Origin: Auanema rhodensis
Lineage: Eukaryota; Nematoda; Chromadorea; Rhabditida; Rhabditidae
Direction of reading: 5' to 3'
Length of the DNA stretch: 64,000 nucleotides
Assembly: GCA_964057225.1 (NCBI GenBank)
Contig: OZ059900.1
Coordinates: 1,312,501 to 1,376,500, forward strand
The position numbers were made by a program, and so were the translations under genes. The number at the start of each line of letters is the position of its first letter. Within the stretch, counting starts at the first letter, position 1. The notes under the pieces were generated by a model. It was not told where the DNA came from. It saw nothing but the letters and a program-made list of their open reading frames with translations, and ran no database searches. Positions 36,718 through 51,240 of this stretch are shown in pieces.

Positions 36718-39700
36718 AAAATCTGTAATACTCGTAAATTTTGATCATATTCGTTTAGATTTGAGAATCAAACATACAATACACAAAATCAGTCTATTTT
36801 TATGAGCTTGCACTGATATATATTCATTTTGATCAAAAAAGGTCGAAAATAGAAAGAATTTTTGAAATTTCCGAGTTTTGAGTCCAATTTGGCTCAATCG
36901 CTCATATATATGATCAAAAGCATAGTTCTATTGTCTATAACAACAAAAGTCTTCAATTAAACGCTAGTGATGTTTAAATACTGAATTTCGCTCAAATAGC
37001 ATTACTACACTAAGTATGGTCGTTTTTATGCCTTTAACACCATATACTCACCGATTTTTGGTACAAAATCTGTAATACTCGTAAGTTTTGATCATATTCG
37101 TTAAGATTTGAGAATCAAACATACAATACACAAAATCAGTCTATTTTTATGAGCTTGCACTGATATTTATTCATTTTGATCAAAAAAGGTCGAAAATAGA
37201 AAGAATTTTTGAATTTTCCGAGTTTTGAGTCCAATTGGGCTAAATCGCTCATATATATGATCAAAAGCATAGTTTTACTGTCTATGATAACAAAAGTCTT
37301 CAAATATACACTAATAATGTGTAAATCACTGAATTTCACTCAAATAGCTTTACTACACTAAGTATGGTCGTTTTTATGCCTTTAACACCATATACTCACC
37401 GATTTTTGGTACAAAATCTGTAATACTCGTAAATTTTGATCATATTCGTTTAGATTTGAGAATCAAACATACAATACACAAAATCAGTCTATTTTTATGA
37501 GCTTGCACTGATATATATTCATTTTGATCAAAAAAGGTCGAAAATAGAAAGAATTTTTGAAATTTCCGAGTTTTGAGTCCAATTTGGCTAAATCGCTCAT
37601 ATATATGATCAAAAGCATAGTTCTATTGTCTATAACAACAAAAGTCTTCAATTAAACGCTAGTGATGTTTAAATACTGAATTTCGCTCAAATAGCATTAC
37701 TACACTAAGTATGGTCGTTTTTATGCCTTTAACACCATATACTCACCGATTTTTGGTACAAAATCTGTAATACTCGTAAGTTTTGATCATATTCGTTAAG
37801 ATTTGAGAATCAAACATACAATACACAAAATCAGTCTATTTTTATGAGCTTGCACTGATATATATTCATTTTGATCAAAAAAGGTCGAAAATAGAAAGAA
37901 TTTTTGAAATTTACGAGTTTTGAGTCTAATTTGGCTAAATCGCTCATATATATGATCAGAAGCATAGTTTTATTGTCTATGACAACAAAAGCCATTAATT
38001 AAACACTAATGATGTTTAAATCACTAAATTTCGCTCAAATAGCATTACTACACTAAGTATGGTCGTTTTTATGCCTTTAACACCATATACTCACCGATTT
38101 TTGGTACAAAATCTGTAATACTTGTAAATTTTGATCATATTCGTTAAGACTCGAGAATCAAACACATAATACACGAAATAAGTCTATTTTTATGAGTTTG
38201 CACTGATATTTATTCATTTTGATCAAAAAAGGTCGAAAATAGAAAGAATTTTTGAATTTTCCGAGTTTTGAGTCCAATTGGGCTAAATCGCTCATATATA
38301 TGATCAAAAGCATAGTTTTACTGTCTATGATAACAAAAGTCTTCAAATATACACTAATAATGTGTAAATCACTGAATTTCACTCAAATAGCTTTACTACA
38401 CTAAGTATGGTCGTTTTTATGCCTTTAACACCATATACTCACCGATTTTTGGTACAAAATCTGTAATACTCGTAAATTTTGATCATATTCGTTTAGATTT
38501 GAGAATCAAACATACAATACACAAAATCAGTCTATTTTTATGAGCTTGCACTGATATATATTCATTTTGATCAAAAAAGGTCGAAAATAGAAAGAATTTT
38601 TGAAATTTCCGAGTTTTGAGTCCAATTTGGCTCAATCGCTCATATATATGATCAAAAGCATAGTTCTATTGTCTATAACAACAAAAGTCTTCAATTAAAC
38701 GCTAGTGATATTTAAATACTGAATTTCGCTCAAATAGCATTACTACACTAAGTATGGTCGTTTTTATGCCTTTAACACCATATACTCACCGATTTTTGGT
38801 ACAAAATCTGTAATACTCGTAAGTTTTGATCATATTCGTTAAGATTTGAGAATCAAACATACAATACACAAAATCAGTCTATTTTTATGAGCTTGCACTG
38901 ATATTTATTCATTTTGATCAAAAAAGGTCGAAAATAGAAAGAATTTTTGAATTTTCCGAGTTTTGAGTCCAATTGGGCTAAATCGCTCATATATATGATC
39001 AAAAGCATAGTTTTACTGTCTATGATAACAAAAGTCTTCAAATATACACTAATAATGTGTAAATCACTGAATTTCACTCAAATAGCTTTACTACACTAAG
39101 TATGGTCGTTTTTATGCCTTTAACACCATATACTCACCGATTTTTGGTACAAAATCTGTAATACTCGTAAATTTTGATCATATTCGTTTAGATTTGAGAA
39201 TCAAACATACAATACACAAAATCAGTCTATTTTTATGAGCTTGCACTGATATATATTCATTTTGATCAAAAAAGGTCGAAAATAGAAAGAATTTTTGAAA
39301 TTTCCGAGTTTTGAGTCCAATTTGGCTAAATCGCTCATATATATGATCAAAAGCATAGTTCTATTGTCTATAACAACAAAAGTCTTCAATTAAACGCTAG
39401 TGATGTTTAAATACTGAATTTCGCTCAAATAGCATTACTACACTAAGTATGGTCGTTTTTATGCCTTTAACACCATATACTCACCGATTTTTGGTACAAA
39501 ATCTGTAATACTCGTAAGTTTTGATCATATTCGTTAAGATTTGAGAATCAAACATACAATACACAAAATCAGTCTATTTTTATGAGCTTGCACTGATATA
39601 TATTCATTTTGATCAAAAAAGGTCGAAAATAGAAAGAATTTTTGAAATTTCCGAGTTTTGAGTCCAATTTGGCTAAATCGCTCATATATATGATCAGAAG

Positions 39701-40193
39701 CATAGTTTTATTGTCTATGACAACAAAAGCCATTAATTAAACACTAATGATGTTTAAATCACTAAATTTCGCTCAAATAGCATTACTACACTAAGTATGG
39801 TCGTTTTTATGCCTTTAACACCATATACTCACCGATTTTTGGTACAAAATCTGTAATACTTGTAAATTTTGATCATATTCGTTAAGATTCGAGAATCAAA
39901 CACATAATACACGAAATAAGTCTATTTTTATGAGTTTGCACTGATATTTATTCATTTTGATCAAAAAAGGTCGAAAATAGAAAGAATTTTTGAATTTTCC
40001 GAGTTTTGAGTCCAATTGGGCTAAATCGCTCATATATATGATCAAAAGCATAGTTTTACTGTCTATGATAACAAAAGTCTTCAAATATACACTAATAATG
40101 TGTAAATCACTGAATTTCACTCAAATAGCTTTACTACACTAAGTATGGTCGTTTTTATGCCTTTAACACCATATACTCACCGATTTTTGGTAC
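36718..40193 (-). repeat. 1738-bp pentamer higher-order repeat
   Basis: Two tandem units of five monomers. 37136/38874 and 38158/39896 are 1738 bp apart, and the rare GGCTCAATCGC variant occurs in both units, near 36893 and 38631. The second unit differs at a few points, for example AGACTCGAG near 38149 versus AGATTCGAG near 39887. Confidence 0.83.
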
Positions 40194-43100
40194 AAAATCT
40201 GTAATACTCGTAAATTTTGATCATATTCGTTAAGATTTGAGAATCAAACATACAATACACGAAATAAGTTCATTTTTACAAGTTTGCACTGATATTTATT
40301 CATTTTGATCAAAAAAGGTCGAAAATAGAAAGAATTTTTGAAATTTACGAGTTTTGAGTCTAATTTGGCTAAATCGCTCATATATATGATCAGAAGCATA
40401 GTTTTATTGTCTATGACAACAAAAGTCATTAATTAAACACTAATGATGTTTAAATACTGATTTTCGCTCAAATAGCATTACTACACTAAGTATGGTCGTT
40501 TTTATACCTTCAACACCATATACTCACCGATTTTTGGTACAAAATCTGTAATACTCGTAAATTTTGATCATATTCGTTAAGATTTGAGAATCAAACATAC
40601 AATACACGAAATAAGTTCATTTTTACAAGTTTGCACTGATATTTATTCATTTTGATCAAAAAAGGTCGAAAATAGAAAGAATTTTTGAAATTTACGAGTT
40701 TTGAGTCTAATTTGGCTAAATCGCTCATATATATGATCAGAAGCATAGTTTTATTGTCTATGACAACAAAAGCCATTAATTAAACACTAATGATGTTTAA
40801 ATCACTAAATTTCGCTCAAATAGCATTACTACACTAAGTATGGTCGTTTTTATGCCTTTAACACCATATACTCACCGATTTTTGGTACAAAATCTGTAAT
40901 ACTTGTAAATTTTGATCATATTCGTTAAGATTCGAGAATCAAACACATAATACACGAAATAAGTCTATTTTTATGAGTTTGCACTGATATTTATTCATTT
41001 TGATCAAAAAAGGTCGAAAATAGAAAGAATTTTTGAATTTTCCGAGTTTTGAGTCCAATTGGGCTAAATCGCTCATATATATGATCAAAAGCATAGTTTT
41101 ACTGTCTATGATAACAAAAGTCTTCAAATATACACTAATAATGTGTAAATCACTGAATTTCACTCAAATAGCTTTACTACACTAAGTATGGTCGTTTTTA
41201 TGCCTTTAACACCATATACTCACCGATTTTTGGTACAAAATCTGTAATACTCGTAAATTTTGATCATATTCGTTAAGATTTGAGAATCAAACATACAATA
41301 CACGAAATAAGTTCATTTTTACAAGTTTGCACTGATATTTATTCATTTTGATCAAAAAAGGTCGAAAATAGAAAGAATTTTTGAAATTTACGAGTTTTGA
41401 GTCTAATTTGGCTAAATCGCTCATATATATGATCAGAAGCATAGTTTTATTGTCTATGACAACAAAAGCCATTAATTAAACACTAATGATGTTTAAATCA
41501 CTAAATTTCGCTCAAATAGCATTACTACACTAAGTATGGTCGTTTTTATGCCTTTAACACCATATACTCACCGATTTTTGGTACAAAATCTGTGATACTC
41601 GTAAATTTCGATCATATTCGTTAAGATTCGAGAATCAAACACACAATACACGAAATGAGTTTATTTTCACGAGATTGCACTGATATTTATTCATTTTGAT
41701 CAAAAAAGGTCGAAAATAGAAAGAATTTTTGAATTTTCCGAGTTTTGAGTCCAATTGGGCTAAATCGCTCATATATATGATCAAAAGCATAGTTTTACTG
41801 TCTATGATAACAAAAGTCTTCAAATATACACTAGTAATGATTAAATCACTGAATTTCACTCAAATAGCATTACTACACTAAGTATGGTCGTTTTTATGCC
41901 TTTAACACCATATACTCACCGATTTTTGGTACAAAATCTGTAATACTCGTAAATTTTGATCATGTTTGTTAAGATTTGAGAATCAAACATACAATACACA
42001 AAATCAGTCTATTTTTATGAGCTTGCACTGATATATATTGATTTTGATCAAAAAAGGTCGAAAATAGAAAGAATTTTTGAAATTTACGAGTTTTGAGTCT
42101 AATTTGGCTAAATCGCTCATATATATGATCAGAAGCATAGTTTTATTGTCTATGACAACAAAAGTCATTAATTAAACACTAATGATGTTTAAATACTGAT
42201 TTTCGCTCAAATAGCATTACTACACTAAGTATGGTCGTTTTTATACCTTCAACACCATATACTCACCGATTTTTGGTACAAAATCTGTAATACTTGTAAA
42301 TTTCGATCATATTCGTTAAGATTTGAGAATCAAACACATAATACACGAAATAAGTCTATTTTTACAAGTTTGCACTGATATTTATTCATTTTGATCAAAA
42401 AAGGTCGAAAATAGAAAGAATTTTTGAAATTTCCGAGTTTTGAGTCCAATTTGGCTAAATCGCTCATATATATGATCAAAAGCATAGTTCTATTGTCTAT
42501 AACAACAAAAGTCTTCAATTAAACGCTAGTGATGTTTTAATACTGAATTTCGCTCAAATAGCATTACTACACTAAGTATGGTCGTTTTTATGCCTTTAAC
42601 ACCATATACTCACCGATTTTTGGTACAAAATCTGTAATACTTGTAAATTTTGATCATATTCGTTAAGATTCGAGAATCAAACACATAATACACGAAAAAA
42701 GTCTATTTTTATGAGTTTGCACTGATATTTATTCATTTTGATCAAAAAAGGTCGAAAATAGAAAGAATTTTTGAATTTTCCGAGTTTTGAGTCCAATTGG
42801 GCTAAATCGCTCATATATATGATCAAAAGCATAGTTTTACTGTCTATGATAACAAAAGTCTTCAAATATACACTAATAATGTGTAAATCACTGAATTTCA
42901 CTCAAATAGCTTTACTACACTAAGTATGGTCATTTTTATGCCTTTAACACCATATACTCACCGATTTTTGGTACAAAATCTGTGATACTCGTAAATTTTG
43001 ATCATTTCCGTTAAGATTCAAGAATCAAACACACAATACACGAAATAAGTTCATTTTTACAAGTTTGCACTGATATTTATTCATTTTGATCAAAAAAGGT

Positions 43101-46100
43101 CGAAAATAGAAAGAATTTTTGAAATTTACGAGTTTTGAGTCTAATTTGGCTAAATCGCTCATATATATGATCAGAAGCATAGTTTTATTGTCTATGACAA
43201 CAAAAGCCATTAATTAAACACTAATGATGTTTAAATCACTAAATTTCGCTCAAATAGCATTACTACACTAAGTATGGTCGTTTTTATGCCTTTAACACCA
43301 TATACTCACCGATTTTTGGTACAAAATCTGTAATACTTGTAAATTTTGATCATATTCGTTAAGATTCGAGAATCAAACACATAATACACGAAATAAGTCT
43401 ATTTTTATGAGTTTGCACTGATATTTATTCATTTTGATCAAAAAAGGTCGAAAATAGAAAGAATTTTTGAATTTTCCGAGTTTTGAGTCCAATTGGGCTA
43501 AATCGCTCATATATATGATCAAAAGCATAGTTTTACTGTCTATGATAACAAAAGTCTTCAAATATACACTAATAATGTGTAAATCACTGAATTTCACTCA
43601 AATAGCTTTACTACACTAAGTATGGTCGTTTTTATGCCTTTAACACCATATACTCACCGATTTTTGGTACAAAATCTGTAATACTCGTAAATTTTGATCA
43701 TATTCGTTAAGATTTGAGAATCAAACATACAATACACGAAATAAGTTCATTTTTACAAGTTTGCACTGATATTTATTCATTTTGATCAAAAAAGGTCGAA
43801 AATAGAAAGAATTTTTGAAATTTACGAGTTTTGAGTCTAATTTGGCTAAATCGCTCATATATATGATCAGAAGCATAGTTTTATTGTCTATGACAACAAA
43901 AGTCATTAATTAAACACTAATGATGTTTAAATACTGATTTTCGCTCAAATAGCATTACTACACTAAGTATGGTCGTTTTTATACCTTCAACACCATATAC
44001 TCACCGATTTTTGGTACAAAATCTGTGATACTCGTAAATTTCGATCATATTCGTTAAGATTCGAGAATCAAACACACAATACACGAAATGAGTTTATTTT
44101 CACGAGTTTGCACTGATATTTATTCATTTTGATCAAAAAAGGTCGAAAATAGAAAGAATTTTTGAATTTTCCGAGTTTTGAGTCCAATTGGGCTAAATCG
44201 CTCATATATATGATCAAAAGCATAGTTTTACTGTCTATGATAACAAAAGTCTTCAAATATACACTAGTAATGATTAAATCACTGAATTTCACTCAAATAG
44301 CATTACTACACTAAGTATGGTCGTTTTTATGCCTTTAACACCATATACTCACCGATTTTTGGTACAAAATCTGTAATACTCGTAAATTTTGATCATGTTT
44401 GTTAAGATTTGAGAATCAAACATACAATACACAAAATCAGTCTATTTTTATGAGCTTGCACTGATATATATTGATTTTGATCAAAAAAGGTCGAAAATAG
44501 AAAGAATTTTTGAAATTTACGAGTTTTGAGTCTAATTTGGCTAAATCGCTCATATATATGATCAGAAGCATAGTTTTATTGTCTATGACAACAAAAGTCA
44601 TTAATTAAACACTAATGATGTTTAAATACTGATTTTCGCTCAAATAGCATTACTACACTAAGTATGGTCGTTTTTATACCTTCAACACCATATACTCACC
44701 GATTTTTGGTACAAAATCTGTAATACTTGTAAATTTCGATCATATTCGTTAAGATTTGAGAATCAAACACATAATACACGAAATAAGTCTATTTTTACAA
44801 GTTTGCACTGATATTTATTCATTTTGATCAAAAAAGGTCGAAAATAGAAAGAATTTTTGAAATTTCCGAGTTTTGAGTCCAATTTGGCTAAATCGCTCAT
44901 ATATATGATCAGAAGCATAGTTTTATTGTCTATGACAACAAAAGTCATTAATTAAACACTAATGATGTTTAAATACTGATTTTCGCTCAAATAGCATTAC
45001 TACACTAAGTATGGTCGTTTTTATACCTTCAACACCATATACTCACCGATTTTTGGTACAAAATCTGTGATACTCGTAAATTTTGATCATATTCGTTAAG
45101 ATTTGAGAATCAAACATACAATACACAAAATCAGTCTATTTTTATAAGCTTGCACTGATATATATTCATTTTGATCAAAAAGGGTCGAAAATAGAAAGAA
45201 TTTTTGTAATTTACGAGTTTTGAGTCTAATTTGGCTAAATCGCTCATATATATGATCAGAAGCATAGTTTTATTGTCTATGACAACAAAAGTCATTAATT
45301 AAACACTAATAATGTTTAAATCACTAAATTTCGCTCAAATAGCATTACTACACTAAGTATGGTCGTTTTTATGCCTTTAACACCATATACTCACCGATTT
45401 TTGGTACAAAATCTGTAATACTTGTAAATTTTGATCATATTCGTTAAGATTCGAGAATCAAACACATAATACACGAAATAAGTCTATTTTTATGAGTTTG
45501 CACTGATATTTATTCATTTTGATCAAAAAAGGTCGAAAATAGAAAGAATTTTTGAATTTTCCGAGTTTTGAGTCCAATTGGGCTAAATCGCTCATATATA
45601 TGATCAAAAGCATAGTTTTACTGTCTATGATAACAAAAGTCTTCAAATATACACTAGTAATGATTAAATCACTAAATTTCGCTCAAATAGCATTACTACA
45701 CTAAGTATGGTCGTTTTTATGCCTTTAACACCATATACTCACCGATTTTTGGTACAAAATCTGTAATACTTGTAAATTTTGATCATATTCGTTAAGATTC
45801 GAGAATCAAACACATAATACACGAAATAAGTCTATTTTTATGAGTTTGCACTGATATTTATTCATTTTGATCAAAAAAGGTCGAAAATAGAAAGAATTTT
45901 TGAAATTTACGAGTTTTGAGTCTAATTTGGCTAAATCGCTCATATATATGATCAGAAGCATAGTTTTATTGTCTATGACAACAAAAGTCATTAATTAAAC
46001 ACTAATAATGTTTAAATCACTAAATTTCGCTCAAATAGCATTACTACACTAAGTATGGTCGTTTTTATGCCTTTAACACCATATACTCACCGATTTTTGG

Positions 46101-47829
46101 TACAAAATCTGTAATACTTGTAAATTTTGATCATATTCGTTAAGATTCGAGAATCAAACACACAATACACGAAATGAGTTTATTTTCACGAGTTTGCACT
46201 GATATTTATTCATTTTGATCAAAAAAGGTCGAAAATAGAAAGAATTTTTGAATTTTCCGAGTTTTGAGTCCAATTGGGCTAAATCGCTCATATATATGAT
46301 CAAAAGCATAGTTTTACTGTCTATGATAACAAAAGTCTTCAAATATACACTAGTAATGATTAAATCACTGAATTTCACTCAAATAGCATTACTACACTAA
46401 GTATGGTCGTTTTTATGCCTTTAACACCATATACTCACCGATTTTTGGTACAAAATCTGTAATACTTGTAAATTTCGATCATATTCGTTAAGATTTGAGA
46501 ATCAAACACGTAATACACGAAATAAGTCTATTTTTACAAGTTTGCACTGATATTTATTCATTTTGATCAAAAAAGGTCGAAAATAGAAAGAATTTTTGAA
46601 ATTTCCGAGTTTTGAGTCCAATTTGGCTAAATCGCTCATATATATGATCAAAAGCATAGTTCTATTGTCTATAACAACAAAAGTCTTCAATTAAACGCTA
46701 GTGATGTTTTAATACTGAATTTCGCTCAAATAGCATTACTACACTAAGTATGGTCGTTTTTATGCCTTTAACACCATATACTCACCGATTTTTGGTACAG
46801 AATCTGTAATACTCGTAAATTTTGATCATATTCGTTAAGATTTGAGAATCAAACATACAATACACAAAATCAGTCTATTTTTATAAGCTTGCACTGATAT
46901 ATATTCATTTTGATCAAAAAGGGTCGAAAATAGAAAGAATTTTTGAAATTTACGAGTTTTGAGTCTAATTTGGCTAAATCGCTCATATATATGATCAGAA
47001 GCATAGTTTTATTGTCTATGACAACAAAAGTCATTAATTAAACACTAATAATGTTTAAATCACTAAATTTCGCTCAAATAGCATTACTACACTAAGTATG
47101 GTCGTTTTTATGCCTTTAACACCATATACTCACCGATTTTTGGTACAAAATCTGTAATACTTGTAAATTTTGATCATATTCGTTAAGATTCGAGAATCAA
47201 ACACATAATACACGAAATAAGTCTATTTTTATGAGTTTGCACTGATATTTATTCATTTTGATCAAAAAAGGTCGAAAATAGAAAGAATTTTTGAAATTTC
47301 CGAGTTTTGAGTCTAATTTGGCTAATTCGCTCATATATATGATCAGAAGCATAGTTTTATTGTCTATGACAACAAAAATCATCAATTAAACGCTAGTGAT
47401 GTTTAAATACTGATTTTCGCTCAAATAGCATTACTACACTAAGTATGGTCGTTTTTATGCCTTTAACACCATATACTCACCGATTTTTGGTACAAAATCT
47501 GTAATACTTGTAAATTTTGATCATATTCGTTAAGATTTGAGAATCAAACATACAATACACAAAATCAGTCTATTTTTATGAGCTTGCACTGATATATATT
47601 CATTTTGATCAAAAAAGGTCGAAAATAGAAAGAATTTTTGAAATTTCCGAGTTTTGAGTCTAATTTGGCTAAATCGCTCATATATATGATCAGAAGCATA
47701 GTTTTATTGTCTTTGACAACAAAAATCATCAATTAAACGCTAGTGATGTTTAAATACTGATTTTCGCTCAAATAGCATTACTACACTAAGTATGGTCGTT
47801 TTTATGCCTTTAACACCATATACTCACCG

Positions 47830-49915
47830 ATTTTTGGTACAAAATCTGTAATACTCGTAAATTTTGATCATATTCGGTGAGATTTGAGAATCAAACACAC
47901 AATACACGAAATAAGTTTATTTTTACGAGTTTGCACTGATATTTATTCATTTTGATCAAAAAAGGTCGAAAATAGAAAGTATTTTTGAATTTTCCGAGTT
48001 TTGAGTCCAATTGGGCTAAATCGCTCATATATATGATCAAAAGCATAGTTTCACTGTCTATGATAACAAAAGTCTTCAAATATACACTAGTGATGTTGAA
48101 ATACTGAATTTCGCTCAAGTAGCATTACTACACTAAGTATGGTCGTTTTTATGCCTTTAACAGCATATACTCACCGATTTTTGGTACAAAATCTGTAATA
48201 CTCGTAAATTTTGATCATATTCGGTGAGATTCGAGAATCAAACACACAATACACGAAATAAGTTTATTTTGACGAGTTTGCACTGATATTTATTCATTTT
48301 GATCAAAAAAGGTCGAAAATAGAAAGAATTTTTGAATTTTCCGAGTTTTGAGTCCAATTGGGCTAAATCGCTCATATATATGATCAAAAGCATAGTTTTA
48401 CTGTCTATGATAACATAAGTCTTCAAATATACACTAATAATGATTAAATCACTGAATTTCACTCAAATAGCATTACTACACTAAGTATGGTCGTTTTTAT
48501 GCCTTTAACACCATATACTCACCGATTTTTGGTACAAAATCTGTGATACTCGTAAATTTTGATCATATTCGGTGAGATTCGAGAATCGAACACACAATAC
48601 ACGAAATAAGTCTATTTTTACGAGTTTGCACTGATATTTATTCATTTTGATCAAAAAAGGTCGAAAATAGAAAGAATTTTTGAAATTTCCGAGTTTTGAG
48701 TCTAATTTGGCTAAATCGCTCATATATATGATCAAAAGCATAGTTTTACTGTCTATGATAACAAAAGTCTTCAAATATACACTAATAATGTGTAAATCAC
48801 TGAATTTCACTCAAATAGCTTTACTACACTAAGTATGGTCGTTTTTATGCCTTTAACACCATATACTCACCGATTTTTGGTACAAAATCTGTAATACTCG
48901 TAAATTTCGATCATATTCGTTAAGATTCGAGAATCAAACACACAATACACGAAATAAGTTTATTTTTACGAGTTTGCACTGATATTTATTCATTTTGATC
49001 AAAAAAGGTCGAAAATAGAAAGTATTTTTGAATTTTCCGAGTTTTGAGTCCAATTGGGCTAAATCGCTCATATATATGATCAAAAGCATAGTTTCACTGT
49101 CTATGATAACAAAAGTCTTCAAATATACACTAGTGATGTTTAAATACTGAATTTCGCTCAAGTAGCATTACTACACTAAGTATGGTCGTTTTTATGCCTT
49201 TAACACCATATACTCACCGATTTTTGGTACAAAATCTGTAATACTCGTAAATTTTGATCATATTCGGTGAGATTCGAGAATCAAACACACAATACACGAA
49301 ATAAGTTTATTTTGACGAGTTTGCACTGATATTTATTCATTTTGATCAAAAAAGGTCGAAAATAGAAAGAATTTTTGAATTTTCCGAGTTTTGAGTCCAA
49401 TTGGGCTAAATCGCTCATATATATGATCAAAAGCATAGTTTTACTGTCTATGATAACAAAAGTCTTCAAATATACACTAATAATGATTAAATCACTGAAT
49501 TTCACTCAAATAGCATTACTACACTAAGTATGGTCGTTTTTATGCCTTTAACACCATATACTCACCGATTTTTGGTACAAAATCTGTGATACTCGTAAAT
49601 TTTGATCATATTCGGTGAGATTCGAGAATCGAACACACAATACACGAAATAAGTCTATTTTTACGAGTTTGCACTGATATTTATTCATTTTGATCAAAAA
49701 AGGTCGAAAATAGAAAGAATTTTTGAAATTTCCGAGTTTTGAGTCTAATTTGGCTAAATCGCTCATATATATGATCAAAAGCATAGTTTTACTGTCTATG
49801 ATAACAATAGTCTTCAAATATACACTAATAATGTGTAAATCACTGAATTTCACTCAAATAGCTTTACTACACTAAGTATGGTCGTTTTTATGCCTTTAAC
49901 ACCATATACTCACCG
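47830..49915 (-). repeat. 1043-bp trimer higher-order repeat
   Basis: Two tandem units of three monomers. Equivalent points 47891/48934, 48238/49281 and 48505/49548 are 1043 bp apart. Shared markers are AGAAAGTATTTTTG, CTCAAGTAGCATT and GAATCGAACAC. The third monomer of the unit carries the stop-loss that lengthens the recurrent ORF to 101 codons. Confidence 0.85.
48505..48810 (-). other. Read-through form of the satellite ORF (101 codons)
   Basis: One base change in the GAATC(A/G)AACAC word turns the usual TGA stop after FRVLCV into CGA. The frame then runs 27 codons farther, into the conserved block. The same change gives 101-codon frames at 49548-49853, 57191-57496 and 58234-58539, and an independent-looking one gives 88 codons at 59278-59544. 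There is no sign of function. Confidence 0.7.
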
Positions 49916-50285
49916 ATTTTTGGTACAAAATCTGTAATACTCGTAAATTTCGATCATATTCGTTAAGATTCGAGAATCAAACACACAATACACGAAATAA
50001 GTTTATTTTTACGAGTTTGCACTGATATTTATTCATTTTGATCAAAAAAGGTCGAAAATAGAAAGAATTTTTGAATTTTCCGAGTTTTGAGTCCAATTGG
50101 GCTAAATCGCTCATATATATGATCAAAAGCATAGTTTCACTGTCTATGATAACAAAAGTCTTCAAATATACACTAATAATGATTAAATCACTGAATTTCA
50201 CTCAAATAGCATTACTACACTAAGTATGGTCGTTTTTATGCCTTTAACACCATATACTCACCGATTTTTGGTACAAAATCTGTAA

Positions 50286-51240
50286 TACTTGTAAATTTTG
50301 ATCATATTCGTTAAGATTTGAGAATCAAACACATAATACACGAAATAAGTCTTTTTTTACAAGTTTGCACTGATATTTATTCATTTTGATCAAAAAAGGT
50401 CGAAAATAGAAAGAATTTTTGAAATTTCCGAGTTTTGAGTCCAATTTGGCTAAATCGCTCATATATATGATCAAAAGCATAGTTCTATTGTCTATAACAA
50501 CAAAAGTCTTTAATTAAACGCTAGTGATGTTTTAATACTGAATTTCGCTCAAATAGCATTACTACACTAAGTATGGTCGTTTTTATGCCTTTAACACCAT
50601 ATACTCACCGATTTTTGGTACAAAATCTGTAATACTTGTAAATTTTGATCATATTCGTTAAGATTCGAAAATCAAACACACAATACACGAAATAAGTTTA
50701 TTTTTACAAGTTTGCACTGATATTTATTCATTTTGATCAAAAAAGGTCGAAAATAGAAAGAATTTTTGAAATTTCCGAGTTTTGAGTCTAATTTGGCTAA
50801 ATCGCTCATATATATGATCAAAAGCATAGTTTTATTGTCTATAACAACAAAAGTCATCAATTAAACGCTAGTGATGTTTAAATACTGAATTTCGCTCAAA
50901 TAGCATTACTACACTAAGTATGGTCGTTTTTATGCCTTTAACACCATATACTCACCGATTTTTGGTACAAAATCTGTAATACTCGTAAATTTTGATCATA
51001 TTTGTTAAGATTTGAGAATCAAACATACAATACACAAAATCAATCTATTTTTATGAGCTTGCACTGATATATATTCATTTTGATCAAAAAAGGTCGAAAA
51101 TAGAAAGAATTTTTGAAATTTCCGAGTTTTGAGTCTAATTTGGCTAAATCGCTCATATATAAGATCAGAAGCATAGTTTTATTGTCTATGACAACAAAAA
51201 TCATCAATTAAACGCTAGTGATGTTTAAATACTGATTTTC
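50286..51240 (-). repeat. 10.4-kb-spaced segmental duplication, copy A
   Basis: The succession AGTCTTTTTTTAC monomer, GATTCGAAAATC monomer, then TTTGTTAAG/CAATCTATTT monomer recurs at about 60711-61665, an offset of 10425 bp (30 monomers). Confidence 0.78.

Larger units (their letters stand above)
30656..47830 (-). repeat. Satellite array, block 3 (minus orientation)
   Basis: About 50 monomers back in minus orientation, including three 247-bp copies. The monomer types are those of blocks 1 and 2. Positions 1905-4069 of block 1 recur directly at 30942-33106 (offset 29037), and about 7.1-8.4 kb recurs at 41.6-42.9 kb (offset 34500). A 1738-bp pentamer is duplicated at about 36.7-40.2 kb. The right limit is approximate and marks where the variant set of block 4 takes over. 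No gene recognised. Confidence 0.93.
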
